64,000 nucleotides of DNA from Nocardioides thalensis (GTDB taxonomy: Bacteria > Actinomycetota > Actinomycetes > Propionibacteriales > Nocardioidaceae): positions 248,001 to 312,000 of the forward strand of contig NZ_JACCFP010000001.1 in assembly GCF_013410655.1 (NCBI RefSeq). The letters run 5' to 3'. Below the pieces are notes generated by a model. That model was given only the letters and a program-made list of their open reading frames with translations. It ran no database searches and was not told the origin of the DNA. This document shows positions 53,902 through 62,939 of this stretch, in pieces. Both the position numbers and the translations under genes were made by a program. Positions within the stretch are counted from its first letter, which is position 1. Each line of letters starts with the position of its first letter.

Positions 53902-54489
53902 CTAGTTGTCGGCGGGATCTTCGGTGGACTCGCCAGCGTCTGGGTCTGCCGGGAGGACCCGGGTAACTTCCCATCGAACACCGGAATGCGCGAGGTCGAC
54001 GGTGAAGGCGCCGCCGTCGGTAGTGACCTCGACCGAGGCCGCGGTAGCGCCGACACCTTGAGCCTTGACCCGGACCACCCGCCGGCCCGCCTCGAGGTTG
54101 CCTTGTTCGACGGATTCGAGAGCAGCCGCCAGAGCCGGTGTCGCTCGGTGGCCCAACATGTCGAGCCACTCCTCGCGTGGCAGCTGGACGTCGATGTAAT
54201 CGCCCACGAACTGGCGCGCGATCCGTTCGACCGCTCGCCGCGTACCTGGTGCTGGTTCCTCGGAGCCTTCGCTGCCCGCCTCGGGCGACGCGGTGCTGGG
54301 CGCAGTGGTGGGGGCGGTCGTCGCGTCGTTCGTTTGGCCGCTGTGGGACGTGCTCGTGATCTCACCGGCGGCGAAGAGCACCCCAAGTAGAGCCAACGCA
54401 ACGAGACCAAGACGAGCTGGCGAGTACAGCGGCCACCGCACGACAGGTGCGAGGACCTCCCACAGGACACCGCGGGTTGTCGTGCGCAT
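53902..54489 (-). CDS. VirB8/TcpC-like membrane-anchored T4SS protein
   Basis: 195 residues: cytoplasmic N-terminus, one membrane helix (about 27-45), a Ser/Thr/Pro/Glu linker (46-82) and an extracytoplasmic domain of about 110 residues (RIARQFVGDYIDVQLPREEWLDML, VRVKAQGVGATAASVEVTTDGG) that looks like an NTF2-type fold, as in VirB8 and TcpC. Sequence similarity is not recognisable by eye; assignment is from topology and operon place between VirB6-like and wall hydrolase genes. Starts in a TGATG junction with the gene upstream. Confidence 0.65.
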   Translation of the reverse strand: MRTTTRGVLWEVLAPVVRWPLYSPARLGLVALALLGVLFAAGEITSTSHSGQTNDATTAPTTAPSTASPEAGSEGSEEPAPGTRRAVERIARQFVGDYIDVQLPREEWLDMLGHRATPALAAALESVEQGNLEAGRRVVRVKAQGVGATAASVEVTTDGGAFTVDLAHSGVRWEVTRVLPADPDAGESTEDPADN

Positions 54490-56330
54490 CAGTGTCCGGC
54501 TCCGGCCGGCTCGTAGACGACGAAGACGCGATTCCCTTGGTCGTCGAGGATCAGGTTGGACTCGTTGACGCGACGAGGCTCAGGCTGGAGCCGGTCGATC
54601 CTGCGCCTCGGCGCATTGGCGGTTGGTTCGGCTTCTCTCTGGCCGTCGGCGACGATGCGCGCCGCACGGGCGGGGGCTGTCAGCTCGGGCCCCCGCCGCT
54701 CCGAGACAGCTAGGACCGTACGCCGATGGGCCCCAGGGCCGCTCGGCGCCTCGAGTGCGTCTGGATCGCGCTTGCGCACGACGACAATCTCTGGCTCGGG
54801 GCGGTCGACGAATGTGCCGGGCATCAGCTCGGGCGCGGCAACTGGCTCGGACGAGCCGCCTGTGAAGACCGGTCGGTAGCTGGTGGACGGCATAGCTGCC
54901 GTCTCGCCGGTCGACGGCTGCGGCTCTGCCGTGGCGGGCTCTGATCCACCGGACTGTCGTGCTCGCGCGTACCGCCGGACCTGCGCCAGGCCGGGAACGC
55001 GCATCCGCGTCAGCGACGATGCCGGTTTCAGGAGTCGCCACGCGATCACCGAGAGTGCGAGCACGAAGGCGAATCGCAGGAGAAACGGCATGTCGGCGGT
55101 GAGTAGTGCTCCGTAGAAGCGGAGGAGAACCAGGCTCGCGACGAAGTACGCCGGTCCCATCACCAGCACGCCGCCGACTCGTCGGAACACGTCGATCGCT
55201 CGCTCGCGGGCTACGTCGAGCAGAAAGACCACGCCGAGCGCGGGTGTGAACGGCACGAGCAACCGGATCACGGCGAATGCCGCGAGAACCGTGAGTCCGG
55301 CGACTAGGAGGAACGCGCACACGACGAACATGACGAGCACCGAGATCGCACCTGCGCTGAGCCGGCTGCCCCACTGGCTGCCGGTGAAGTACTTGTATGC
55401 CGCCGGATCCTCGTCCTTGACCGCCTCGGCGATCGCCTTGAATGAGTCCGCCTTCCGCTCGAGCATCTCGGCGCCGGCACCGTCCGGGTCTTCGTTGTAG
55501 GTCTCCCACTCATCCCACGTGAAGTGGGTCGCTATGAACGTGGCGGGACCGTACTTCTCGGCAACCTCGGAATCCGCGCTCCCGAACACGGTCTTGAGCC
55601 ACGTCTGGTATTGCACCGTCTCGACGACGAGCCCGATCTGCTGATCGACGCTGCTCAGTGCGCGCTCCTCCTCGGTGTCGCCGCTGCTCTCCTGCTCGGA
55701 GAACCCGTCGCCAATCTGCACGACCGCTGAGCGGACGGTGCCGTCCACGGCCTCGACGGACTCGGTCGGATAGCTGACCACCCAGGACACCGCGAGAAGA
55801 ACGAGCAGGGCCCACGCCGTGGCAGTGATCGCGCCACTGAGGTGACCTTCGCGTGACCGGAAGAGGACCACCACGGCCACCACCGTCATCACGAGCACAA
55901 GCCATGGGGTCCACGTGCCGTTCGCGACCGCTGTCGTCGCCTCAGCCACGGGCTCGTCCAGGGGCTCGGCCCAGTCCGGCGCGATGACCGACTCGAGCAA
56001 CGCTTGAGTCCATCCGGACAGCGCACCGCTGATGTCGAAGCTGATGTTGGTCAATGCCGCGCCGACGCTCGGCATGATCCCGGCGCCTGGCGTGCAGCCG
56101 TTGTCGTAGTTCCACACCTGGGGTGTTGTGCCGTACGCACTCTGAAGAGACTGGTCGCCGTGCTCACCGAAAGACGGCTCGTCGTTCACGATGTGCGGTT
56201 GGTAGGGACCGGGTGGCGCCGGGATGGGTGCGTCGCCCTCGCAAGCTGCTGCTGCCGGTCGGGTCGAGGACAGGGCCAGCACGGCGACGGCCAACGCAAG
56301 GACGACGCCGCACCGCCGTACCCAGATCAC
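54489..56330 (-). CDS. VirB6/TrbL-like polytopic T4SS channel protein
   Basis: 613 residues. Signal-like helix (7-28), an external region with three Cys, then helices near 143-160 and 170-190, a long hydrophilic loop (about 195-325) and a cluster of four or five helices (about 330-440), followed by a 170-residue cytoplasmic tail rich in Pro, Glu and Arg. The RLLVPFTPALGVVFLLDVARE and GPAYFVASLVLLRFYGALL segments are typical of actinobacterial TrbL/VirB6 proteins. It overlaps VirB4 by 4 bp (ATGA-type) and is followed by the VirB8-like gene. Confidence 0.75.
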   Translation of the reverse strand: MIWVRRCGVVLALAVAVLALSSTRPAAAACEGDAPIPAPPGPYQPHIVNDEPSFGEHGDQSLQSAYGTTPQVWNYDNGCTPGAGIMPSVGAALTNISFDISGALSGWTQALLESVIAPDWAEPLDEPVAEATTAVANGTWTPWLVLVMTVVAVVVLFRSREGHLSGAITATAWALLVLLAVSWVVSYPTESVEAVDGTVRSAVVQIGDGFSEQESSGDTEEERALSSVDQQIGLVVETVQYQTWLKTVFGSADSEVAEKYGPATFIATHFTWDEWETYNEDPDGAGAEMLERKADSFKAIAEAVKDEDPAAYKYFTGSQWGSRLSAGAISVLVMFVVCAFLLVAGLTVLAAFAVIRLLVPFTPALGVVFLLDVARERAIDVFRRVGGVLVMGPAYFVASLVLLRFYGALLTADMPFLLRFAFVLALSVIAWRLLKPASSLTRMRVPGLAQVRRYARARQSGGSEPATAEPQPSTGETAAMPSTSYRPVFTGGSSEPVAAPELMPGTFVDRPEPEIVVVRKRDPDALEAPSGPGAHRRTVLAVSERRGPELTAPARAARIVADGQREAEPTANAPRRRIDRLQPEPRRVNESNLILDDQGNRVFVVYEPAGAGH

Positions 56331-58966
56331 GCGACGTCCTCAGTGGCGACAGTGCTCGAATCGGATTCCTCCGGAACTGCGCTAGCCGTGCTGGCCTCGG
56401 CCACTCGCTTGTCGGGATCTGCCGTCGTATCGAGTGCCGCCGCGAGCTGGGGGTGGTGGGCCAGAGTGACCCGAATCTTCTCCATGCCGCCGCTCACACC
56501 GAGCCCGTCGCGGTAGATGAACTCGCGGTATCCGAGGCGGCCCTCGCTGCGTCGGCTCTGCGGCGAGAGATTCGCGAGGATCTCCTCGTAGCCGGCGTCC
56601 TCAGGTTTGCCGAGCAGGCGGAGCGCGTCCTTCTGTGCGTCCTCGGAGCGTGCCCGACCGACGAACGCCGCGCCAACGAAGTTGTTGATGTCGCTGCCGA
56701 GGACGACGCTGGCGTTCTGGGTCGAGACCAGAGCCGCGCAGTTGTTCTTCCGGCTGTCGGACGACAGCTTGTAGACCAAGGCCCGGCCGGCGCCGGAGCC
56801 CTCCGTCACCTCATGCGCTTCGTCGAGCATGAACAGCTTCCGCTCGTGCGGGTCGCCGCGGTAGATCACCTGCAATGCGGACCAGGACGCGAGCGTCATG
56901 ATCGGGCGTGCGAGCAGCTCCTCGGGCCGCCAGTCCTCCATCGGCACCTTCGCCGGGTCAGGCGCGATCAGGCCTTTGAGGTTGAACATCACGAAACGCG
57001 CCGGATGAAGGCCAGCAACGCGTTCGCGGTCCTCCCGGGTCTGGGTCTCCACTGAGAAGAACAGCCGACCCAGCTCACTCTCCCGGGCGGCGTGCAGCTC
57101 GCGGGCGATCTCCTGGTCGGTTTCGTCACCGGCAGACAGGAGTTCCACGACAGTCCAGGCGCTCGAGCGAAGGTCGGCCGGTGCCTTCATCACCGCCGCC
57201 CGCAGCCGCTTCTGCACCTCCTCGTGACGCCCCATCAGGAACGGCAGGCACCAGCGCAGTGTGCTGAACGCCAGGTCCCGCCGCGTCGCATTTGCCGCCG
57301 AGGTGGCCAGACGCATTCGATGGTCGAAGTCGTCGGCACTCTTGCTGTCCAGCTCCACGAGCGCACGGTTAGGTTCCGGGACGACGCCGTACGGCGACAG
57401 CGATCCTGGGTGGCCGCCAAGTACGTCGACGCTACGTGTCAACGGGGCGAGCTCGGGCAGCTCGAGCATCTTCTGCATCCGGCCGGCCGGGTCCATGCCA
57501 ACTCCGCGCACCCCGGACAGGATCGCCTTGTAGGTGATCAGACCCATCAGGGTCGACTTGCCCGATCCCGGCGTGCCGACGATCGGCACCAGGCCGCTGG
57601 CCTCGGCCACCTCTGGCAGGAACCACGGGTCGAAGCACACAGCGCGTGCGGCCAGGCCTGCGGTCTCGCCGATATGGAACCCGCGCCGATCGCCCACCTC
57701 GGCGGTGATGGCGGGCAGACCGGCAGCGACCTTGAGCACCGGAAACTTGCGAGTGTGGGCCGTGGTCGCGAGCGGCTCACCGGGCACGAACTCGCGCGCC
57801 AGGTGGAACTGACCGATCGGCCGGATGACCTTGATCTGGGGCTGGTACAACTCGATCACGCGCTGCGCTCGGTCGAGTGCCTCTTCCTCGCTGTCGCCCG
57901 CGACAGCCAATCGGTACCAGCCGCGGGTACGAGTGGAGAGGCCGGTGAACTCCCGGCGCATCTCGTCCTCGATGTCGGCCGCGCGGTCGGCCTGACGCTG
58001 CAACTGCTTCGGGGGACGCTTGCCGTGATCATCGCGCCAATGACCCACCTGGCTGTCGATCCTGTTGGTCAGGGCTGCCATCTCACGGGAGGTCTGCTCT
58101 GCCGCTCGTGGCTGGACGCGGAAGGACCATTCGACCGGAAACCCGACGCGGTCCGCCTTCGCCATCCAGGGCTCGTGCTCCTCCGGAATCGCGATGTCGC
58201 CGATCCGCGCGACCGTCAGCACGCACACGTGCCGGGTCAGTTGCCGCTCGTTCATGCTGGTCGTGATCTGGACCGTGGGCGCGAGTGGCTCGGCGGACCA
58301 GGCCACGGATTCGATGAACTCGTCAACGTCAAGGTGCCGTTCCTCCTGCGCCCGGGCATCGGGGACGGGCACAGGGCAACCGAGGGCAAAACTTCGCGCG
58401 AGCAGCCATTCCAGGTCACGCCCAGCGGCCGGCGCGCACTCCAGGCCCCGGCCGGCCATGATCGCGTCGACGGTGTCGAGGCGGTCCTGGAGGTGGCGCA
58501 TCTCCCTGCTCGCCGCGCCCGCCATCACGCTGGAGAGCACGCGCAGGGCAGCGCCACGGTGACCGAGATCGACGCCGTAATAGACCAACTTGTCCGCCTG
58601 GGCGTGGCGGAGCATGTGGACCTGGTCGCGGTTCATCATCGCCTCGAACCCAGGTCGAGGATCTGGCGCGTTGGAGTACGCGACCCGCGCCCAGTGCGAG
58701 ACGGGATAGGGACGACTGGTGACCCGGCAATGCACGGTGTTGCCCACGAGCTGAGCGAGTTGCGTCGCTTGCGCCCGGATCAACCCTTCGCCCTCCGGAA
58801 CCGATCGGAAGCTCCACGTCTGGGGCTCGGCGAGGTACCAGGCGATCATCCTGTCGCCGGCGAATGCGACGTGGTTGACGCACGTCGATAGTGCCCACTT
58901 CTCGGCCCGCTCACGACGAGTCGGCTCCTCAGTGACCCGCTGTTCGGACGTTCGCCTACCCCACAC
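56327..58966 (-). CDS. virB4: VirB4-family conjugative ATPase
   Basis: 879 residues, the energising ATPase of the type IV secretion channel. An N-terminal CagE-like domain (about 1-400) precedes the RecA-like motor: Walker A GTPGSGKST (464-472), Walker B KLFMLDEAHE (709-718), then the arginine-finger region SSDSRKNNCAALVSTQ. No membrane helix, as expected for the soluble type. It starts inside the VirB3-like gene (11-bp overlap). Also resembles TraC/ConE-like ATPases of Gram-positive ICEs. Confidence 0.9.
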   Translation of the reverse strand: MWGRRTSEQRVTEEPTRRERAEKWALSTCVNHVAFAGDRMIAWYLAEPQTWSFRSVPEGEGLIRAQATQLAQLVGNTVHCRVTSRPYPVSHWARVAYSNAPDPRPGFEAMMNRDQVHMLRHAQADKLVYYGVDLGHRGAALRVLSSVMAGAASREMRHLQDRLDTVDAIMAGRGLECAPAAGRDLEWLLARSFALGCPVPVPDARAQEERHLDVDEFIESVAWSAEPLAPTVQITTSMNERQLTRHVCVLTVARIGDIAIPEEHEPWMAKADRVGFPVEWSFRVQPRAAEQTSREMAALTNRIDSQVGHWRDDHGKRPPKQLQRQADRAADIEDEMRREFTGLSTRTRGWYRLAVAGDSEEEALDRAQRVIELYQPQIKVIRPIGQFHLAREFVPGEPLATTAHTRKFPVLKVAAGLPAITAEVGDRRGFHIGETAGLAARAVCFDPWFLPEVAEASGLVPIVGTPGSGKSTLMGLITYKAILSGVRGVGMDPAGRMQKMLELPELAPLTRSVDVLGGHPGSLSPYGVVPEPNRALVELDSKSADDFDHRMRLATSAANATRRDLAFSTLRWCLPFLMGRHEEVQKRLRAAVMKAPADLRSSAWTVVELLSAGDETDQEIARELHAARESELGRLFFSVETQTREDRERVAGLHPARFVMFNLKGLIAPDPAKVPMEDWRPEELLARPIMTLASWSALQVIYRGDPHERKLFMLDEAHEVTEGSGAGRALVYKLSSDSRKNNCAALVSTQNASVVLGSDINNFVGAAFVGRARSEDAQKDALRLLGKPEDAGYEEILANLSPQSRRSEGRLGYREFIYRDGLGVSGGMEKIRVTLAHHPQLAAALDTTADPDKRVAEASTASAVPEESDSSTVATEDVA

Positions 58967-59369
58967 GGGCTGCCTCCTTCTGTTGGTGAGCCCTGCGCAA
59001 GTAGCGCTTCCAACCCCCGCGTGGGCGTATCGCGCGGCCGAGCCTGACGCCTGTCGCCGAGTGCAGGTTCCGTGGCGGGCGGCGAGCCGTCAGTTCGTTC
59101 CAGAGCGACCGGGCGGCCGCCGCAACCGGAACCTCCTCGTTCGTGTGATCGGCCACCTTCATCGCCGCCCACAGGGTGAAGATGAACGCCAGCCCGCCCG
59201 TCAACAGCGTCATGGGGATCGCCAGTCGCTGCAGCAGGACCAGCACCAGCGGTGCAATCACCAACCACGCGAAGATGGCCTTGTGGCGCATGGCCGCGAT
59301 GTAACGACCCGGCGGGCCTAGGTAGGTCTGGTCGACCTCGTAGACCTCATCATCGTCGGGCAACCTCAT
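58956..59369 (-). CDS. VirB3/PrgI-like membrane protein
   Basis: 137 residues with a short acidic N-terminus (MRLPDDDEVYEVDQTYLGPP), two adjacent membrane helices (about 29-47 and 50-69) and a long basic cytoplasmic tail (net strongly positive, many Arg). Size, paired helices and position directly before virB4 fit VirB3/PrgI-type T4SS subunits. The end overlaps the virB4 start by 11 bp. The preceding gene ends 33 bp upstream. Confidence 0.72.
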   Translation of the reverse strand: MRLPDDDEVYEVDQTYLGPPGRYIAAMRHKAIFAWLVIAPLVLVLLQRLAIPMTLLTGGLAFIFTLWAAMKVADHTNEEVPVAAAARSLWNELTARRPPRNLHSATGVRLGRAIRPRGGWKRYLRRAHQQKEAARVG

Positions 59370-59402
59370 CAGCTCACCACCCGAGAACGTGAGCTGATGG
59401 AG

Positions 59403-59666
59403 CTAGGCGTCTTCGCCGCGGAACAAACCGACCACGAAGTCCCCAAGGTCCGTGGCGTTGTTGCCCGACGCGATGCCGAGCACCACCACGCCGAGCATGA
59501 GCCCGGCGACGATGGTGATGCCCTTGCTGATATTGCCTTGACGTGCCGCCCACAACACGGCGACGGCCAGAAGCAGAAGGACAAGTGTGACTACGTTGTC
59601 CTGGATCCACTGCGTGAGTCCGCTAGTGCCGAACTCGGCAGCGCGCGACTGAGTAGCGACCTTCAT
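59403..59666 (-). CDS. VirB2-like small two-helix subunit
   Basis: 87 residues: an N-terminal amphipathic stretch, two hydrophobic helices (25-41 and 48-66) and a short acidic end (DLGDFVVGLFRGEDA). First gene of the leftward T4SS operon, as for pilin-like or channel-lining subunits. ATG 59,664-59,666 follows GGGAGGATCGG; the longer frame upstream has no ribosome site. No signal peptide with clear cleavage site. Confidence 0.68.
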   Translation of the reverse strand: MKVATQSRAAEFGTSGLTQWIQDNVVTLVLLLLAVAVLWAARQGNISKGITIVAGLMLGVVVLGIASGNNATDLGDFVVGLFRGEDA

Positions 59667-60202
59667 CCGATCCTCCCGAGACAGGACTGAGTTCGTGGCG
59701 ATCAGTCCACCACAGCCCCTGACCCTGCGCCAGAGCGGAACTGGGACCTGTGGAATCGCGGTGCGTGGCGCTGTCTCGGCACGGTCGCCCCCCCGAGCCC
59801 GGTCATGCCGACTCGGCCCCACGTCAACGGTGCGACGACCCGGCGAGCGTCGATCCTCGGCGCCTTGACTCGCCGCCCGTCACTCGTAACCTACGCGAAC
59901 GCGGCACTGGAATCCCTCGGACCACTCCATAGCCCGACCGCCGCGTGCTCTGAAGCCAGTTACCTGCGACGAGTTGGCATCACGAGCGCACGTCGTCGAC
60001 CCGATCATGGGAGTTGCTCGCCTCGTGAACGAAGTGTTCGTCGCGATGGCTTGAGCAGCAAGCTTGGCAACCCGCCCATCGAGGGGCCGCGTCGCACATG
60101 CGGTCGCCAAGTGACCTCCTGTGCCAACCCTCGTTAAGGTCCCAGGTCCAACGGACCCACCGCGCCCCCAGCAGTCTCGCCTGACGCACACCCTGGAGCC
60201 AG
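59667..60202. other. divergent control region of the T4SS operon
   Basis: 536 bp without a convincing gene. It must hold the promoters of the leftward T4SS operon and of the rightward membrane protein gene. Near the latter, GGTCC repeats (60,138 and 60,145) with GGACC at 60,153 make an inverted repeat just upstream of the start at 60,203. Small frames on both strands (59,750-60,329) lack ribosome sites. An origin of transfer could lie here, but nothing shows it. Confidence 0.4.
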
Positions 60203-61177
60203 ATGACCGTCCACTGGACAGCATTCCATTTCGTTCTCGCAACTGTCTCGGCTCTCCCTCTCGCACTGTTCGGTGACGAGGCGGTTGCCAGGCTGTCCGC
60301 CGCCGCCCTCGCGGCGGCGTCTGCAACATCGCTCATCCTCAACCTGGCGTACGCTCGCCTCCTAGGCGGACGGCCTCGCTCTGTGCGCCGGAAGGACGCG
60401 GACCGTCGCACCGCCCTCGTCGTGCTTGGATGGCTACCGGTCAGTTTGCTGGCAGTGGGGCTGCTGGTGCTGTGGCATCCCTATGAGTCTTACCTACGTT
60501 GGGGCAGCATCGAAGCAACGTGCTTGCTAATCGTCGAGCTGGGCTTCATTGCCGTGTTTCTGTCGAGCCTGATCGATAGGTATCTAGTAACCCCGTGGCG
60601 TGATGGGGTCATCGGACCTCCGCCTTTCGAGCGTGGCCAGGCGAGCAGGTCGGCCTACACCAAGATGTGGGTGAATCATCGACTCGCGGCAACCGCCCTC
60701 TTCTTCGTAGCGTTCTGGGTTCTCTGCGGACTCGCATGGTTCAAAGCATTCGAGGCATCAGTGACCAACAGCTGGCTGGTTTTCTTGCTCAGCCTCGTCA
60801 GCCCTGCGGTGATACCGGTCGTTGTGATGCGAGGCTGGATACGCCATCTGGCTGACGCCGTTTCGATTGGGTTCGGGCACGTCGACCTTCGCGTAGGCGA
60901 CTACATCGAGTGCACCAATGCAACCGACATGGACGCCGGAATCGTCTATGAGGTTTCAACCGACCGTGGCTATATCGTTCTCGCCGACGATGGCCACCTC
61001 TGGACCCTGCCGCTATCGGATGCTCGACCCAGTAAGCGACTGAGAGTCGATCACGCGCCTCCCACCACCTTCGATGTTGTCGCCGCCATCACGTCCCCCG
61101 CAGCTACCAACCTTGGTGACGCGCGGGACTACCTGACGCCCAAAACCGAGCACAGCAACCGATGGGTCAACTTCTGA
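60203..61177 (+). CDS. polytopic membrane protein with cytoplasmic beta domain
   Basis: 324 residues, not recognised. About six membrane helices in the first 215 residues, paired as 2+2+2, then a soluble region (VDLRVGDYIECTNATDMDAGIVYEVSTDRGYIVLADDGHLWTLPLS, about 230-275) with a small beta-barrel look similar to domains behind MscS-type or adapter helices. Ribosome site GGAG 5 bp before ATG 60203. Lies alone between T4SS operon and the rep relic; base composition is lower in GC than the chromosome. Could be an entry-exclusion protein or cargo. Confidence 0.65.
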   Translation: MTVHWTAFHFVLATVSALPLALFGDEAVARLSAAALAAASATSLILNLAYARLLGGRPRSVRRKDADRRTALVVLGWLPVSLLAVGLLVLWHPYESYLRWGSIEATCLLIVELGFIAVFLSSLIDRYLVTPWRDGVIGPPPFERGQASRSAYTKMWVNHRLAATALFFVAFWVLCGLAWFKAFEASVTNSWLVFLLSLVSPAVIPVVVMRGWIRHLADAVSIGFGHVDLRVGDYIECTNATDMDAGIVYEVSTDRGYIVLADDGHLWTLPLSDARPSKRLRVDHAPPTTFDVVAAITSPAATNLGDARDYLTPKTEHSNRWVNF

Positions 61178-61254
61178 CTTCCTTCGTGCAGCTTCCTGAA
61201 AGTTGTCCAGAGCGGATGGCTCGGCTCGTCACCACCCCGACGGCGAACGCGATA

Positions 61255-61690
61255 CTACGGGGCTGGACCACGGGTGGACCCGAGGCGGGATGTATGTGAG
61301 CCCTGCCCCAGGGTCAGGGCCATCGAGGCCGGTAACTCCGGATCTTCGGTGAGGTAGGGACCCCCCGAGGGTCGTGCAGCCATCTCGACGGGGGGATCGG
61401 GCGAGTCCCGACGACGACGGGTAGACCGCACCCGCCGTGCACCGGTTCGGTCGCCATCAGCGTGACGGTCGAGGTCGGTCCGCCATCTGGAGAACCGGGA
61501 CACAGCTGGGCCGGCGTGACAGGTGTCGACGCGGCCGCGATGCCACCCGTTCCGGCATTCCTGCATCCGCAACCGCGGTGGCTTCTGCGCGCACGGCCGG
61601 ACACGGCGTCCGGTGCGAGCCATTACGGAAGCATCACCGTCCCGGCCGTGCGGCAAGGTGTCAACCAGTCCCCAAGCACCGGGGGCTGCA
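61255..61690 (-). pseudogene. degenerate rep (RepSA-like) gene fragment
   Basis: A minus-strand frame carries CAQKPPRLRMQECRNGWHR and RRVRSTRRRRDSPDPPVEMAA, which align with CADKARRLRMQQCREGWHR (residues 59-77) and RRVRSTRRRQDAPDLPRVEMAA (108-129) of the intact RepSA at 36,952-38,580, and further with VDT (34-36) and SMALTLGQGSH for SMFLTLTLPSYG. The acidic insert is replaced by unrelated sequence, motif 2 and motif 3 are missing, and the frame has no initiator site. A dead remnant of a second AICE-type rep. Confidence 0.75.
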
Positions 61691-61916
61691 CATCTCTCGA
61701 ATGTGAAGTCCCGAATCAGCGCGAGCGCTGCGCACGGGTGGTCTAGCCCACGAACTTGCCAAAACTCGACAGCGCCCCTGCGTCGCCCGTACTCTGCCGA
61801 ATGGCGGCCATCTACCGGCCGCAGACGTTTCATAGCGAGGAACACTGGGGTGCTCCGCGCCTCGGGCGCCGCGCCGAAAACTCCAAACTCCTCCGAGAGT
61901 TCAAGGAGCTTGCTGC

Positions 61917-62939
61917 ATGCGAATATCAGCGAGATCTTTCGGCGGGCGCGCGATTGTCGCCGCTGCCCTTTGTTTGGGCCTGATCATGTCGGCTGCACCG
62001 GCCCACGCCGAAGAAGATCCAGAAAATCCGATCGAAGAAGTGCTCGACGACATCCTCGTCATCGTCACACGTGTGCTCAGTGCAGCCGAAGTGTTGGCGC
62101 TGGACGTCACCGACAGCCTGCTCGGGCAGGAGGCCCTCGCAGAGGCTGCGGCTTCGGGCATGGACGTCTACTCGGTCCCACACTCGGTTTACGAGTACGA
62201 CGGAGCCACGCTTGTTGCACCCACCGGAGCGGAAGTCCGAGCATTCGATGGGGAAAACGCCGCCGGTGAGACAGTTTCGACGCTCGCCGTAGTCGCAGCG
62301 GAGGGAGCCGAGCCGACCGATCCCGGGCTCGCCGTACCGCCGAAGTCTGCCTTTGGGTATAACAACTCCGGCAACTGGCAATACACGACCGATGATTGGA
62401 TTCGTAAAGGCTGGTGGAATATCACCACCGCCCGATGGCGCCCCAATACTTCCTCGGCGTGGAAGCGGTACACGCGGTTCACGAACAAGACAAACGGTGG
62501 GTTGCTGGACACCAGCGGGAGTGGGTTCCGCCGCCTGTGGGCTGAGGTGGACCGCACTTCAAGCGGGAGCTACTCGGAGTTCGAGCCGCCAACTCCTGCC
62601 TCTGGCATCGCTGGTGCCGCAGACACCACCACGACCATCGGATACAGCGCGGGGGTGTCAATCACTCTCGGCGCCCCGCCTATCGCGGTGTCAGGTTCCG
62701 CCGACACGTCCTACACAGGAAGTGTCACATCCTCGACACAGTGGTGGCACCCAGTGAACCGTGCTGAAGTCGGGTCTGGCGGCGTGCAATGGTGCCATTA
62801 CCCGAGTTCGGGATACCAACAGGCGAATAAGGTGATCGCGGGTCGGGTCAGCCTCAGCCGTGCCGACAATGCAACCGCGCCGGGATGGACCATCCTGCAC
62901 GGAATGTCCGCCAGCAACAGCAATTGTCCGGACGTCTAG
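61917..62939 (+). CDS. secreted beta-rich protein, unknown function
   Basis: 340 residues with a Sec signal peptide (MRISARSFGGRAIVAAALCL..., cleavage at APAHA-EE, residue 31). After an acidic helical part (32-85) the protein turns Ser/Thr/Gly-rich: residues about 225-300 (GAADTTTTIGYSAGVSITL, VSGSADTSYTGSVTSSTQWW) alternate polar and apolar residues as in amphipathic hairpins of secreted pore formers, a speculative likeness. Three Cys at the end may bridge. Ribosome site AAGGAGC. Its stop overlaps the start of the following lipoprotein gene. Confidence 0.75.
   Translation: MRISARSFGGRAIVAAALCLGLIMSAAPAHAEEDPENPIEEVLDDILVIVTRVLSAAEVLALDVTDSLLGQEALAEAAASGMDVYSVPHSVYEYDGATLVAPTGAEVRAFDGENAAGETVSTLAVVAAEGAEPTDPGLAVPPKSAFGYNNSGNWQYTTDDWIRKGWWNITTARWRPNTSSAWKRYTRFTNKTNGGLLDTSGSGFRRLWAEVDRTSSGSYSEFEPPTPASGIAGAADTTTTIGYSAGVSITLGAPPIAVSGSADTSYTGSVTSSTQWWHPVNRAEVGSGGVQWCHYPSSGYQQANKVIAGRVSLSRADNATAPGWTILHGMSASNSNCPDV

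Noticed and set aside
57092..58891. 599-residue plus-strand frame opposite virB4
   Set aside because: No ribosome site or domain; virB4 with Walker motifs occupies the minus strand.
59880..60329. 149-residue minus-strand frame in the T4SS control region
   Set aside because: Arg/Gly-rich, overlaps the start of a better-supported membrane protein gene, no ribosome site.
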